Source of the DNA: a virus
Reading direction: 5' to 3' (one strand)
DNA length: 53,084 nt
IMG/VR virus record: IMGVR_UViG_3300023116_000064
Location: 1 to 53,084 of that record
A model generated the notes under the pieces. The model was not told the origin of the DNA, made no database searches, and worked only from the letters and a program-made list of their open reading frames with translations. A program made the translations under genes and the position numbers. Position 1 is the first letter of the stretch. Every line of letters starts with the position of its first letter. Positions 1 to 6,291 of this stretch are shown one piece after another.

Positions 1-397
1 TATGAAAATCGTTATCAGCGTAAGAGATGATTGCTTTAACTTTAGTATCCTTTCGTAACTGTTTAATCGCTCTTGAAACAAACCAAGAAGTGATATTATA
101 TTCTGATTGTTGGGTTTCAGGGTGTATGCAAAGTCGTGAAAGTTCAAATAGTCCCTCTTGCTCATCTCTCCTTAAACCAAATGCTCCTTGTGCTATTTCT
201 GGGACAGGGAGTCCAGTAAAAATACAGACTCCCTTAATACCACCAATATTCAGTGGACTGAAATCATTGCTCTCATATAAACCGTAGTTGTATCCAGATT
301 TAAAAGACTTAGAAAAGTCCTTAAGATAATGAAACCGCAGAAGTAACTCTGCGGCTTCGGATTTACTTACTCGATCGATATGGTAATTAGATTTCAC
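1..397 (-). CDS. Mom-like / GNAT-fold DNA modification protein, 3' end cut by window edge
   Basis: The reading frame enters the window from its left edge and has no stop here, so the C-terminus is missing. Read from GTG at 397 the protein has a Val-Ser-Lys-Ser-Glu-Ala opening, a HYL motif, an FKSGYNYGLYE segment, then LSRLCIHPE and SWFVSRAIKQLRK, and ends at ISYADNDFH. This order is typical of the phage Mom-like family with an acetyltransferase-like fold; Mu Mom converts adenine to a carbamoylmethyl form that resists restriction. The GTG start is supported by a GTGA overlap with the stop of the 22-aa ORF upstream; no AGGAG-like site is visible. Family assignment is from remembered motifs, and the substrate in this phage is unknown. 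Confidence 0.72.
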   Translation of the reverse strand, partial: MKSNYHIDRVSKSEAAELLLRFHYLKDFSKSFKSGYNYGLYESNDFSPLNIGGIKGVCIFTGLPVPEIAQGAFGLRRDEQEGLFELSRLCIHPETQQSEYNITSWFVSRAIKQLRKDTKVKAIISYADNDFH

Positions 398-462
398 TTG
401 AACAGTAAGTTAAAATATGCTGCCACAACTAAAAGTGTAAGACAGATTTGGTTGTATTTCAT
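394..462 (-). CDS. 22-aa hydrophobic peptide, translationally coupled
   Basis: A 22-codon ORF starting MKYNQICLTLLVV and ending in FNLLFK; nearly the whole peptide is one hydrophobic segment. ATG overlaps the preceding stop as ATGA, and its own stop overlaps the GTG of the Mom-like gene as GTGA. These overlaps on both sides are the main support, because the ORF is very short. No function is recognised. It may be a membrane peptide, or mainly a translation-coupling leader for the next gene. Confidence 0.45.
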   Translation of the reverse strand: MKYNQICLTLLVVAAYFNLLFK

Positions 463-578
463 CGACCGAATTTACGATCCATACGAAGTTTAATATAATA
501 CATGCCGATGATCCAGAGGGAGAAGAGAAACCCTTCTCCGTAACTTAGATTCATCCAGGCATCTAGTGCCTCGCCCAT
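459..578 (-). CDS. 39-aa single-pass membrane protein downstream of gp32
   Basis: A 39-codon ORF starting MGEALDAWMN, with a hydrophobic stretch FLFSLWIIGMYY and a basic tail (KLRMDRKFGR), so a single membrane segment with positive residues after it. ATG overlaps the gp32 stop as TGATG, and its stop overlaps the next start as ATGA. It therefore sits in the strongly expressed gp32 transcript and is probably translated by re-initiation. No known family is recognised. Confidence 0.6.
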   Translation of the reverse strand: MGEALDAWMNLSYGEGFLFSLWIIGMYYIKLRMDRKFGR

Positions 579-1507
579 CACTCTTCTGCCAGTCGTGCGA
601 AGTAGGACATTGCGTCATCATCATCTTCATCAGAGGATGAGGAGACAGTGCGAGTGGGTTGAAGAGTATTCAGTTCATCGCGGAGATCTTCGGTAAGATC
701 ACGAGAAGAACCACGGGTGTTCTCTTCCTCATCAAACTCTTCAGGATCCTGATAACGAGGAGTGCCCTTGTTACCCAGCACATAGTCCAGACGCTTCTTC
801 AGATCATCATAGGACTTGAACTGATCGGCAGCAACGAGTTCGGCAAGAGAATACTCTTTCTTCCAGATTGCTTCCATAGCGTCATCATCGTCCAGAAGTG
901 CATCAGGACGGGCAAACTCAGAAGAGTCATAGTTGCGGTAACCAGCAACGTTCTTTGCCTTCAGTTTGAAGTTAGCACCCTGCCAGAAATCGAACGGATC
1001 GATTGCTTCCTCATCTTCAAACTCAGGTTGCATAGCAGCAGTGAGTTTGTCGAAGATCTTCTTACCGAACTTGAACAGGAACACACGACCTTCATTGGAA
1101 GGATTAGCAGGATCCTTGACCACATAGATGTTTGCCATGTAAGTCAGTTTGCGCTTCTGCTTGCGTGCTGCTTCCTTACCAGCATCGGTGCCGTTGTTCC
1201 ACAGCATCGTGTTGTACTCGGACACAGGATCCTTCTGACCAAGAGTAGTCAGAGAGTTCTCAATATACCAACCACCAGGACCTTGGAAGGCGTGACTGTA
1301 GAGTTTCACGAAAGGAAGGTCCTCACCATCAGGAGCGGGAAGGAAACGGATAACGGCATAACCGTTGCCGCTCTTATCACATTCCAGTTTCCAGAGACGC
1401 TCATCGCTGCTGGAACCACCATTGTTATTCATTTTTTCGACTTCCTTGACCAGTTTCGCGGTCAGGTTGCCAAGCTTAGATTGCTTTTTAAGGTCGGAAA
1501 ACGACAT
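578..1507 (-). CDS. 32: gp32 single-stranded DNA-binding protein
   Basis: 309 aa, close to T4 gp32 (301 aa). It coats single-stranded DNA during phage replication, recombination and repair. Visible: a basic N-terminal region with KKQSKLGNL (LAST-like motif for cooperativity), the core motif GNGYAVIRFLP (48-57), WYIENS (80-85), YMANIYVVKDPANPSNEG (123-140), FKFGKKIFDKL, the later NYDSSEF segment, and a very acidic Ser/Asp-rich tail from about residue 255, the partner-binding domain. Compared with T4 the zinc ligands are not kept: His64 matches H72, but Cys77, Cys87 and Cys90 match S85, D93 and S96. Start ATG has a GAGGT ribosome site about 8 nt upstream, and a sigma-70 promoter lies about 50 nt before it. 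Confidence 0.97.
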   Translation of the reverse strand: MSFSDLKKQSKLGNLTAKLVKEVEKMNNNGGSSSDERLWKLECDKSGNGYAVIRFLPAPDGEDLPFVKLYSHAFQGPGGWYIENSLTTLGQKDPVSEYNTMLWNNGTDAGKEAARKQKRKLTYMANIYVVKDPANPSNEGRVFLFKFGKKIFDKLTAAMQPEFEDEEAIDPFDFWQGANFKLKAKNVAGYRNYDSSEFARPDALLDDDDAMEAIWKKEYSLAELVAADQFKSYDDLKKRLDYVLGNKGTPRYQDPEEFDEEENTRGSSRDLTEDLRDELNTLQPTRTVSSSSDEDDDDAMSYFARLAEE

Positions 1508-1551
1508 TTGGATTACCTCGGATTAATTGGATTCGGGGGATTTACTCGGAT

Positions 1552-1580
1552 AGTATAGCAAGGATGCCCTCAGTCGTCAA
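1552..1580 (-). promoter_or_regulatory. Sigma-70-type promoter of gene 32
   Basis: On the minus strand TTGACG (1580-1575), a 17-nt spacer, then TATACT (1557-1552). The predicted transcript starts near 1545, giving a leader of about 38 nt before the gp32 ATG. The -35 box lies in the last codons of the DUF1825 gene. Confidence 0.7.
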
Positions 1581-1902
1581 GATATTGCTTGAGGGATTCG
1601 ATTGTTTGACTCATACTATTGAATAAAACAGACATATCGGTTTCTGCGGGAAATCCCATCAAAGAAACCGACTTGCGTAGGTTCTCTTTCATCTCAACCG
1701 CTTGTGGATCGTCTGAAAGAGATACTCTAGTATACATCACTCTTTGCTTTTCTAGCAAGGTTTGGAGTTTCTCAATGTGTTCTAATTTGGTTTCATTAGA
1801 CATTGAACCAAAACTCAATATACTCCCATAAATTTGCTCTTGAAGTTTATTGATCTCTTTTAGTTCGTCTTGAATAATATCAGACTCAAAGAATTCACTC
1901 AT
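1570..1902 (-). CDS. DUF1825 family protein (cyanobacterial family)
   Basis: 110 aa, the usual length for DUF1825. Recognised by the opening FFESDIIQDELKEI, then the SMSNETKLEHIEKLQTLLEK helix, QRVMYTRVSLSDDPQA, MKENLRKSVSLMGFP and the C-terminal SMSQTIESLKQYL. The family is found throughout cyanobacteria and in cyanomyoviruses; its function is unknown. It is almost entirely helical, with heptad-like spacing suggesting a coiled coil. It overlaps the upstream 57-aa gene by 8 nt and lies between gp59 and gp32, so it is probably expressed with the replication genes. Likely acquired from the host. Confidence 0.88.
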   Translation of the reverse strand: MSEFFESDIIQDELKEINKLQEQIYGSILSFGSMSNETKLEHIEKLQTLLEKQRVMYTRVSLSDDPQAVEMKENLRKSVSLMGFPAETDMSVLFNSMSQTIESLKQYLDD

Positions 1903-2068
1903 TTTCGGTTGCTACCAACTGCTCCTCTTTAGAAGCTTCGATTTGCTCCAGAACTTCAATTGCACCATTAAGACGCATAACAGTATTTCTGATAGTTTCA
2001 AACTGGTCAATTGCAGCTTGACGCTGCTCTTTCAATTGTGCAAGAACTGCATTATTTTCAAGTGCCAT
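1895..2068 (-). CDS. 57-aa coiled-coil protein between gp59 and DUF1825
   Basis: 57 aa, MALENNAVLAQLKEQRQA onward, ending in VATENE; rich in Gln, Glu, Ala and Leu with heptad spacing, so probably one coiled coil. ATG overlaps the end of gene 59 by 11 nt and has a clear AAGGAG ribosome site about 9 nt upstream. The stop overlaps the DUF1825 start by 8 nt. T4 has the small dsbA gene at a comparable place between 33 and 32, but I see no similarity strong enough to call it that. Confidence 0.78.
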   Translation of the reverse strand: MALENNAVLAQLKEQRQAAIDQFETIRNTVMRLNGAIEVLEQIEASKEEQLVATENE

Positions 2069-2660
2069 AAGAAATAATCTCCTTCAAAATTTTTTTGTAA
2101 TTAAACACGTCAATATTTATGAACGGACTATACTTTTTGATTTTCAAACTTACGGTTTCCCACACTGGATCATCCAACTTTTTATCAAAGTTTTTTGAGA
2201 AATGGAATATTTTGTCGTAAATTACGAAGGTTTCTAGAGATATACTCCCGCTTAGAAACTTTTTGAGTATCAGGGGGTGTCCCTTGGTACATTTGAACAA
2301 ACTCTCTAACTCGTTCTCCGATAACAATTCGTTGCTTTGCTCTTTGAACAAGTACGTCAAACTCTGTTGGCGTCTCCTCCACTCGGAGTAATTTCTTTCG
2401 CCAGAATTGATAATTTCGCCAATCCATAGGTTTTGCGGGTTGTCGGTGGCAGTGAAATTAGATACTAAAAAATCTACGACTTCTTTATCAGAATACTTAC
2501 GCGAGGTCTTTTCAAACCAGTACTTATCCTTTCGTTTATTGAAAGAAGTCATACTGGCACGAGTCCTCGCACCGTATTTGAAGAAATCGTATTTTGGATT
2601 TGTGAAGTGATTCTTTAGTGACAAATAATGTTGATAAGTTTCAAAGGGAGTCACGGTCAT
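2058..2660 (-). CDS. 59: gp59 helicase loader
   Basis: 200 aa from the chosen start. T4 gp59 loads the gp41 helicase onto gp32-coated DNA. Similarity is visible in TYQHYLSLKNHFTNPKYDFFKY near the N-terminus, the KRKDKYWFEK segment, FLVSNF...WIGEI, and the C-terminal ISLETFVIYDKI and VSLKIKKYSPFINID. ATG at 2660 is chosen over the longer frame from 2717 because it makes an ATGA overlap with the gp33 stop and matches where T4 gp59 begins. Its position beside gp33 and near gp32 is the usual T4-like order. Confidence 0.9.
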   Translation of the reverse strand: MTVTPFETYQHYLSLKNHFTNPKYDFFKYGARTRASMTSFNKRKDKYWFEKTSRKYSDKEVVDFLVSNFTATDNPQNLWIGEIINSGERNYSEWRRRQQSLTYLFKEQSNELLSENELESLFKCTKGHPLILKKFLSGSISLETFVIYDKIFHFSKNFDKKLDDPVWETVSLKIKKYSPFINIDVFNYKKILKEIISYGT

Positions 2661-2917
2661 AGAGGAAGTTTTGCTCTCGATGTTCTCTTCATAAAGTTGA
2701 GGCGTGTTGCATCCCACTTCAATCTCTCTTTAAGAGGTTTTGAAACGAGTTTCGTGATAGATTCTACCTCAAGATTATTGATTTCGCAATAGTGGCAAAT
2801 AGCATCAATGTAGTTGAAGTTTTCTTCTGCTACAATTTTTTCTATTTCCAGAGCAAATTTAGAAGGAGTCAAAAACTTACTTTCTATTGCTTGTTCTAGT
2901 TCTTTATTGGGTTCCAT
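2657..2917 (-). CDS. 33: gp33 late-transcription co-activator
   Basis: 86 aa from ATG at 2917. In T4, gp33 bridges RNA polymerase and the gp45 clamp and is needed for activated late transcription. The middle LEIEKIVAEENFNYIDA and HYCEINNLEVESI segments fit the conserved helix pair of T4 gp33 (MVEEFGMSYLEA...), followed by LISKPLKE-like and KRTSRAKLPL sequences typical of cyanophage gp33. The start is chosen because it overlaps the nuclease stop by only 14 nt; the longer frame from 3022 would lie over that gene for more than 100 nt. Its presence fits the T4-like late promoters seen before the fibre genes. Confidence 0.88.
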   Translation of the reverse strand: MEPNKELEQAIESKFLTPSKFALEIEKIVAEENFNYIDAICHYCEINNLEVESITKLVSKPLKERLKWDATRLNFMKRTSRAKLPL

Positions 2918-3584
2918 AGAGTTCCAGTTTATCTCTAACAAACTTTCTAATATATTGTGTGAGAAGTTTGATGTACTTTGATTTGTCTCGTTCTTCATAG
3001 ACGACGCATTCTCCATTTTCACATGCCATGATAATTACAAGTTTTTTGACTGATATGCCAGTCAGTTCGTACAGCATACAACCATATGCCATGCACTGTA
3101 CAAAATAGTGTTCGATCCACTCTCGTGGTTTGGGTTTTTTAGAAGTCTTAAAATCGATTATTGCTAACTCGCCGTCATATTCAGCGATACAGTCAACCGT
3201 GCCTGCAATGCCCAGTTGCTTACTATATAGGGAACCTTCTAAGGCGTAAATATTATTTATACGTTTTAGGTCTGTTTTTGAGATTTTGAATAAGAAATCT
3301 GACATTGGTTGAACCTTTGGTAGTTCCTCATTTTTGAGGTGATGTTCTACCAAGGTGTGCATATCTGTACCACGACTTGTTGCCTTCTTTGTGATACGAT
3401 CTGCTTCTTCATCACCAACCTTTTTGCGCCAGTTGATAAAGATCTCCTTATTAAAATGACTGGTCACCGATGTAATCGAGACCAGTCGGAGAAGTTCTTC
3501 ATCATCTGGAACTTTATAGTACCTTACTCCATCAATAGTCTCCCTCTCAAGTTGAGGGAGATCAATATCAACATGATTGAACAT
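2904..3584 (-). CDS. PD-(D/E)XK exonuclease (Cas4/RecB-like)
   Basis: 226 aa. Core motifs of the PD-(D/E)XK nuclease fold are visible: a His in RGTDMHTLVEHHL (H76), D131 in GTVDCIAEYDG and D144-K146 in IIDFKTSKKPK, followed by a YFVQCMAYGCML helix. The arrangement resembles MGME1/RecB-like single-strand nucleases. Cyanomyoviruses often carry such a gene between phoH and gene 33, as here. It shares 1 nt with the phoH stop and overlaps gene 33 by 14 nt. A likely role is trimming DNA ends in recombination or degrading host DNA, inferred from the fold and the neighbours. Confidence 0.86.
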   Translation of the reverse strand: MFNHVDIDLPQLERETIDGVRYYKVPDDEELLRLVSITSVTSHFNKEIFINWRKKVGDEEADRITKKATSRGTDMHTLVEHHLKNEELPKVQPMSDFLFKISKTDLKRINNIYALEGSLYSKQLGIAGTVDCIAEYDGELAIIDFKTSKKPKPREWIEHYFVQCMAYGCMLYELTGISVKKLVIIMACENGECVVYEERDKSKYIKLLTQYIRKFVRDKLELYGTQ

Positions 3585-4342
3585 TAAAAACCTGCTTCCA
3601 TTTTAGCAATAATGTATTCTTTAACGAGACCAGAACGTACAATGTCATCTACACCAAATTCAATTAAATCGAAGGATGGCATTTTACGCAAGATATTCAT
3701 AAAATCATGAATACCATTACGCTCGTTTGACTTCTGCAAATCAGACTGAACAGCATCACCACAGAAGCAAATTTTGGTATTTTCACCAACACGAGTAATT
3801 ATACTATCCAATTCGTGAAAATTCAAGTTTTGGTATTCATCAACGATAACAATAGCATTGTCAAGTGTAGTTCCACGAAGGAACGAAGTAGACCAGAACT
3901 TGATAGTTTCTTGTGATTTGAGATTGCCGTAGAGCATTTCAAAGTCAGCATCACTAGGCATCTGGAACATGTACTTCACCATATTCTTATATGGGATTTG
4001 GTAGATGTCTGCCTTATCTTCATGGGATCCAGGGAGAAAACCGATCTCTCTGGTTGCTACAAGCGATCGTACAAGGTAAATACGCTCATAAGGTGTGGTC
4101 TCATCCAATACATCTTGAAGTGCGTTGTAGAGCGTAATAAAGGTCTTACCAGTACCAGCACAACCATAAGCAACAATGTGCTTACCATCTTTATATGACT
4201 CAAACAGAGTTTTTTGGTTTTCTGTAAGTGGTTCAATATCTACCAAATAGTCACTATTAAGAGGTTTTTTCCTCTTCATCTGCTTTGCCGTGAGTCCAAC
4301 CCCGATGGGTTGCTCTGCAGATGATCTTTTTCTTCTTGCCAT
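3584..4342 (-). CDS. phoH: PhoH-like P-loop ATPase
   Basis: 252 aa. Walker A is GCAGTGKT (60-67) and Walker B IVIVDE (164-169), followed by YQNLN, with the PhoH signatures YLVRSLVATREIGFLPG and FCGDAVQSDL. PhoH genes are very common in cyanophages. The name comes from E. coli PhoH of the phosphate regulon, but the phage function is not settled; an RNA-related ATPase role has been suggested. The basic N-terminus (MARRKRSS) is extra to the ATPase core. Start and stop each share one nucleotide with the neighbouring genes, so it is part of one tightly packed operon. Confidence 0.95.
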   Translation of the reverse strand: MARRKRSSAEQPIGVGLTAKQMKRKKPLNSDYLVDIEPLTENQKTLFESYKDGKHIVAYGCAGTGKTFITLYNALQDVLDETTPYERIYLVRSLVATREIGFLPGSHEDKADIYQIPYKNMVKYMFQMPSDADFEMLYGNLKSQETIKFWSTSFLRGTTLDNAIVIVDEYQNLNFHELDSIITRVGENTKICFCGDAVQSDLQKSNERNGIHDFMNILRKMPSFDLIEFGVDDIVRSGLVKEYIIAKMEAGF

Positions 4343-4590
4343 TAGATTTTCTTTACTCTAGAACGAGGTGCTTTTGCTGCTTTACCTAGGACATCATTCC
4401 AACCAGGATTCTTGGCGATGAGTTTATCTCGCCACTCTCCAACTTCCCCAGGTTGTGGACAAGTAGATGGATCTGACCAATCCCGTTGCCAATCGGGATT
4501 GTCTTTACACCACTGAGACCAGTCGTGAACACTCATGCTCACTTCTTTCTGCTCTCCAGTTTCTTTGTGAATAACAGGATAAGTCGCCAT
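4342..4590 (-). CDS. Conserved cyanophage hypothetical protein, 82 aa
   Basis: 82 aa starting MATYPVIHKETGEQKEVSMS, then VHDWSQWCKDNPDWQRDWSD and a basic end (RSRVKKI). The start resembles phage proteins related to the FmdB zinc-ribbon family, in which a TYPV/TYEF strand is followed by a KETGE turn, but here the paired cysteines are absent: the only Cys are one in SQWCKDN and one in STCPQP. No function is recognised. It lies between thyX and phoH, 24 nt after thyX, with a TAAATAAATC late-promoter-like element in the gap. Confidence 0.82.
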   Translation of the reverse strand: MATYPVIHKETGEQKEVSMSVHDWSQWCKDNPDWQRDWSDPSTCPQPGEVGEWRDKLIAKNPGWNDVLGKAAKAPRSRVKKI

Positions 4591-4614
4591 AGTTACAAAT
4601 TCAAGATGATTTAT

Positions 4615-5250
4615 TTAGACCCACTCCAGTGCTTCTGCCACTGTGGGAAACTGCTCTGAAAAGATTTTCTTACATGCTTCTGCGATATCCATGTGCTCTT
4701 TCTGGGTTCCATTAGCAGAACGCAGTTGAATGTAATGAATCCAAGAACGACAGGAACCAGACATATAGAGTCGGGTAGGAGTTGCCAGAGGAAGCACAAA
4801 GCGAGCACACTCTTTGGCAATACCCTCATCAAGCATCGTTTGATACAATGCCATCGCGTCCCTGAAGTGATCCTGCATCAACATTTCATACTTCTGCTTG
4901 ACGAAAGGATCAATGTCGTCAATAGAATTCTGACGATTCTTGGTATCTTGACGACGAAGTTCTGGGAGCGGGATCGTCTCCGAGAGTAGGGAAGAATCAG
5001 CATAGCGTTGCGAAAATTCTTGATATGTGAAAGAACGGTGCCGCAAAATTTGAGCTGCCAGACCACGAGTAGTCTCAATCTCAAGCGTCATGAACGACTG
5101 TTCAAAGACACTCCAGTGGTTGTGCTTAATACAATAACCCAACAACTTAGCATAATTGGGATTTTCCTGATTATTAGGATTGCTCACACGAGCAACATAT
5201 GCCATTGTTTGCTCCGCATCAGGAGTCACACTAACCAGTTTTACACTCAT
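4615..5250 (-). CDS. thyX: Flavin-dependent thymidylate synthase ThyX
   Basis: 211 aa. The ThyX signature RHRx7S is present as RHRSFTYQEFS (70-80), preceded by the HWSVFE segment and followed by QRY. The C-terminal part has ECARFVLPLATPTRLYMSGSCRSW, the usual substrate/flavin-binding half. ThyX makes dTMP from dUMP with FAD, NADPH and methylene-tetrahydrofolate; in phage it supplies thymidine for genome replication. ATG overlaps the stop of the 54-aa gene upstream as ATGA. Start, length and motifs all agree with the family. Confidence 0.96.
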   Translation of the reverse strand: MSVKLVSVTPDAEQTMAYVARVSNPNNQENPNYAKLLGYCIKHNHWSVFEQSFMTLEIETTRGLAAQILRHRSFTYQEFSQRYADSSLLSETIPLPELRRQDTKNRQNSIDDIDPFVKQKYEMLMQDHFRDAMALYQTMLDEGIAKECARFVLPLATPTRLYMSGSCRSWIHYIQLRSANGTQKEHMDIAEACKKIFSEQFPTVAEALEWV

Positions 5251-5411
5251 TTACCAAATCCTTTCGATGTTTTCTTTTCTATTTCTGCGAGTTGCTCTTT
5301 CAACTCACGAAGTTGTGCCTTCATCTCTATGATCTTTTCTTCTGTATAGAGATGATCTTGCTTGATTAGGCGCTCAAGCAACTTGATAAGTTTTTTAGAT
5401 CTACTAACCAT
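5247..5411 (-). CDS. 54-aa coiled-coil protein before thyX
   Basis: 54 aa, MVSRSKKLIKLLERLIKQ onward, ending in TSKGFGK. Charged and leucine-rich, with heptads in IIEMKAQLRELKEQLAEIEKK, so a helical coiled coil is likely. It overlaps the preceding gene by 1 nt (TAATG) and thyX by 4 nt (ATGA), which supports translation despite the small size. No family is recognised. Confidence 0.75.
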   Translation of the reverse strand: MVSRSKKLIKLLERLIKQDHLYTEEKIIEMKAQLRELKEQLAEIEKKTSKGFGK

Positions 5412-5581
5412 TAGTCTGGGTATCCATCGTCGTCATCAAAGATTTCATCATAGTCGTGAAGTCCTCCTTTTACATCCTCATAGTTCAAATAACTCTGAGT
5501 ATCAGAATAAACTTCTGCTTTAAGAGAATCTACAAGAAGTTCAAGATTACGGACGATGAGTTTAAGTTTTTCTTTGTCCAT
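5411..5581 (-). CDS. 56-aa acidic protein, first gene after the terminator-promoter element
   Basis: 56 aa from ATG at 5581: MDKEKLKLIVRNLELLV, then a tyrosine-containing middle and a strongly acidic end (DEIFDDDDGYPD). The longer frame from 5611 is rejected because that start lies at the -10 region of the promoter at 5603-5631, upstream of the predicted transcript start near 5596. It is the first gene of the thyX-phoH-59-33 transcript. Function unknown. Confidence 0.78.
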   Translation of the reverse strand: MDKEKLKLIVRNLELLVDSLKAEVYSDTQSYLNYEDVKGGLHDYDEIFDDDDGYPD

Positions 5582-5602
5582 GAGATACGGTTCTCTCAAG
5601 CA

Positions 5603-5631
5603 ATTATACACAAAAAAAGAGGGTTCGTCAA
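5603..5631 (-). promoter_or_regulatory. Sigma-70-type promoter with its -35 box inside a terminator loop
   Basis: On the minus strand TTGACG (5631-5626), a 17-nt spacer, then TATAAT (5608-5603). Most of the -35 box falls in the loop of the terminator hairpin at 5612-5639, and the T-run of that terminator forms part of the spacer. It would start the thyX/phoH operon near 5596. Confidence 0.72.
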
Positions 5632-5639
5632 GAACCCTC
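5612..5639 (-). terminator. Intrinsic terminator
   Basis: Minus-strand reading GAGGGTTC, loop TTGAC, GAACCCTC, then seven T. An 8-bp perfect stem followed at once by a U-run is a textbook intrinsic terminator for the genes at 5628-6290. The stop codon of the 51-aa gene upstream (TGA, 5630-5628) is in the loop. Confidence 0.88.
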
Positions 5640-5783
5640 AGATCTTAATAAGTTTTCAAACCATTCTCGCAGATGGATTCGGTAACATGACCAATAGTTA
5701 CATCCCCGATATTTGAGTTGATAACATGATGGTGGTCTGTTATCTCTATCCATATCATCGTAATGATACCGATAGTCTTCCAT
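5628..5783 (-). CDS. 51-aa DUF4278-like small protein
   Basis: 51 aa starting MEDYRYHYDDMDRDN, with the segment YQLKYRGCNY followed by WSCYRIHLREWFENLL. The YRG-x-x-Y box is the hallmark of the DUF4278 small proteins of cyanobacteria and cyanophages, and the gene two places upstream also has it. ATG lies 1 nt after the stop of the 31-aa gene, and its own stop lies in the terminator loop. An alternative overlapping frame in this stretch has no such motif. Function unknown. Confidence 0.62.
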   Translation of the reverse strand: MEDYRYHYDDMDRDNRPPSCYQLKYRGCNYWSCYRIHLREWFENLLRSEGS

Positions 5784-5784
5784 T

Positions 5785-5880
5785 TTACTTCCTCGTTAGA
5801 AGAAGTACTTCTCCGTATAACAAGCAAATAAAAGCAACGCTAAAAAGGGTTCCGAACCCAGCTACTTGAAGTGCTTGCAT
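5785..5880 (-). CDS. 31-aa single-pass membrane peptide
   Basis: 31 aa, MQALQVAGFGTLFSVAFICLLYGEVLLLTRK. Residues 7-22 form one hydrophobic segment and the end is basic. ATG begins 4 nt after the stop of the DUF4278 gene and its stop is 1 nt before the next ATG, so it fits a packed operon. A longer frame from 5967 is rejected because it lies over the DUF4278 gene. Function unknown. Confidence 0.55.
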   Translation of the reverse strand: MQALQVAGFGTLFSVAFICLLYGEVLLLTRK

Positions 5881-5884
5881 GGTT

Positions 5885-6049
5885 TTACTTATTGTAAGTG
5901 TGACCGCGATAGCAGAATGTTCCGTGAATTTCGTCAACACCTTGCTGACACTCATACTTAACACCACGATAGGATGTCATAGCAATTTGTGCGTCGTGCA
6001 GTGCTGATGCTTTCTGGATCTGCTTTTTGATCAGAGTGAGTGTGTTCAT
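5885..6049 (-). CDS. DUF4278 family small protein
   Basis: 54 aa from ATG at 6049: MNTLTLIKKQIQKASA, then MTSYRGVKYEC and near the end CYRGHTYNK. The two YRG boxes, one after a short helix and one near the C-terminus, are the DUF4278 pattern. The family is widespread in cyanobacteria and their phages and has no known function. The longer frame from 6199 overlaps the next gene and has no matching sequence before this Met. Confidence 0.7.
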   Translation of the reverse strand: MNTLTLIKKQIQKASALHDAQIAMTSYRGVKYECQQGVDEIHGTFCYRGHTYNK

Positions 6050-6095
6050 TTGTCGTACCTGAAATACTAGGGTGAGTTTTAAGTCTCCCGTTCCT

Positions 6096-6290
6096 TCAGT
6101 CGTTTGCGTCCTGTGCTTCAAAACACTTAGGGTCTGTATGTTCCATCCAATGGATGTAGATATCAGCCTTTTCAAAAGGAGTGAAGAGAGTTGTCTCATC
6201 TAATCCTTGCTTCAACCATTTCAAATCTTCACAGCGAAGATAATTCTCCACTGGGACATGACTAAAAAAGATGAGTGCTAATGATAACAT
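6096..6290 (-). CDS. 64-aa cyanophage hypothetical protein
   Basis: 64 aa. A hydrophobic N-terminus (MLSLALIFFSHVPV) could be a membrane anchor; then DLKWLKQGLDE, FEKADIYIHWMEHTDPKCF and a QDAND end. The -HWMEHTDP- segment resembles small proteins I recall from other cyanomyoviruses, but no function is known. ATG follows GGAG by about 11 nt. It is the first gene after the promoter at 6369-6397 and its leader contains a long hairpin. Confidence 0.72.
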   Translation of the reverse strand: MLSLALIFFSHVPVENYLRCEDLKWLKQGLDETTLFTPFEKADIYIHWMEHTDPKCFEAQDAND

Positions 6291-6291
6291 A

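Noticed and set aside
659-1558. Plus-strand ORF of 299 aa opposite gp32
   Set aside because: Antisense to a confidently identified gene; composition is not protein-like and there is no promoter or ribosome site.
2657-3022. Longer version of gp33 starting at 3022
   Set aside because: It would lie over the nuclease gene for more than 100 nt; the ATG at 2917 gives the usual short overlap and fits the length of gp33.
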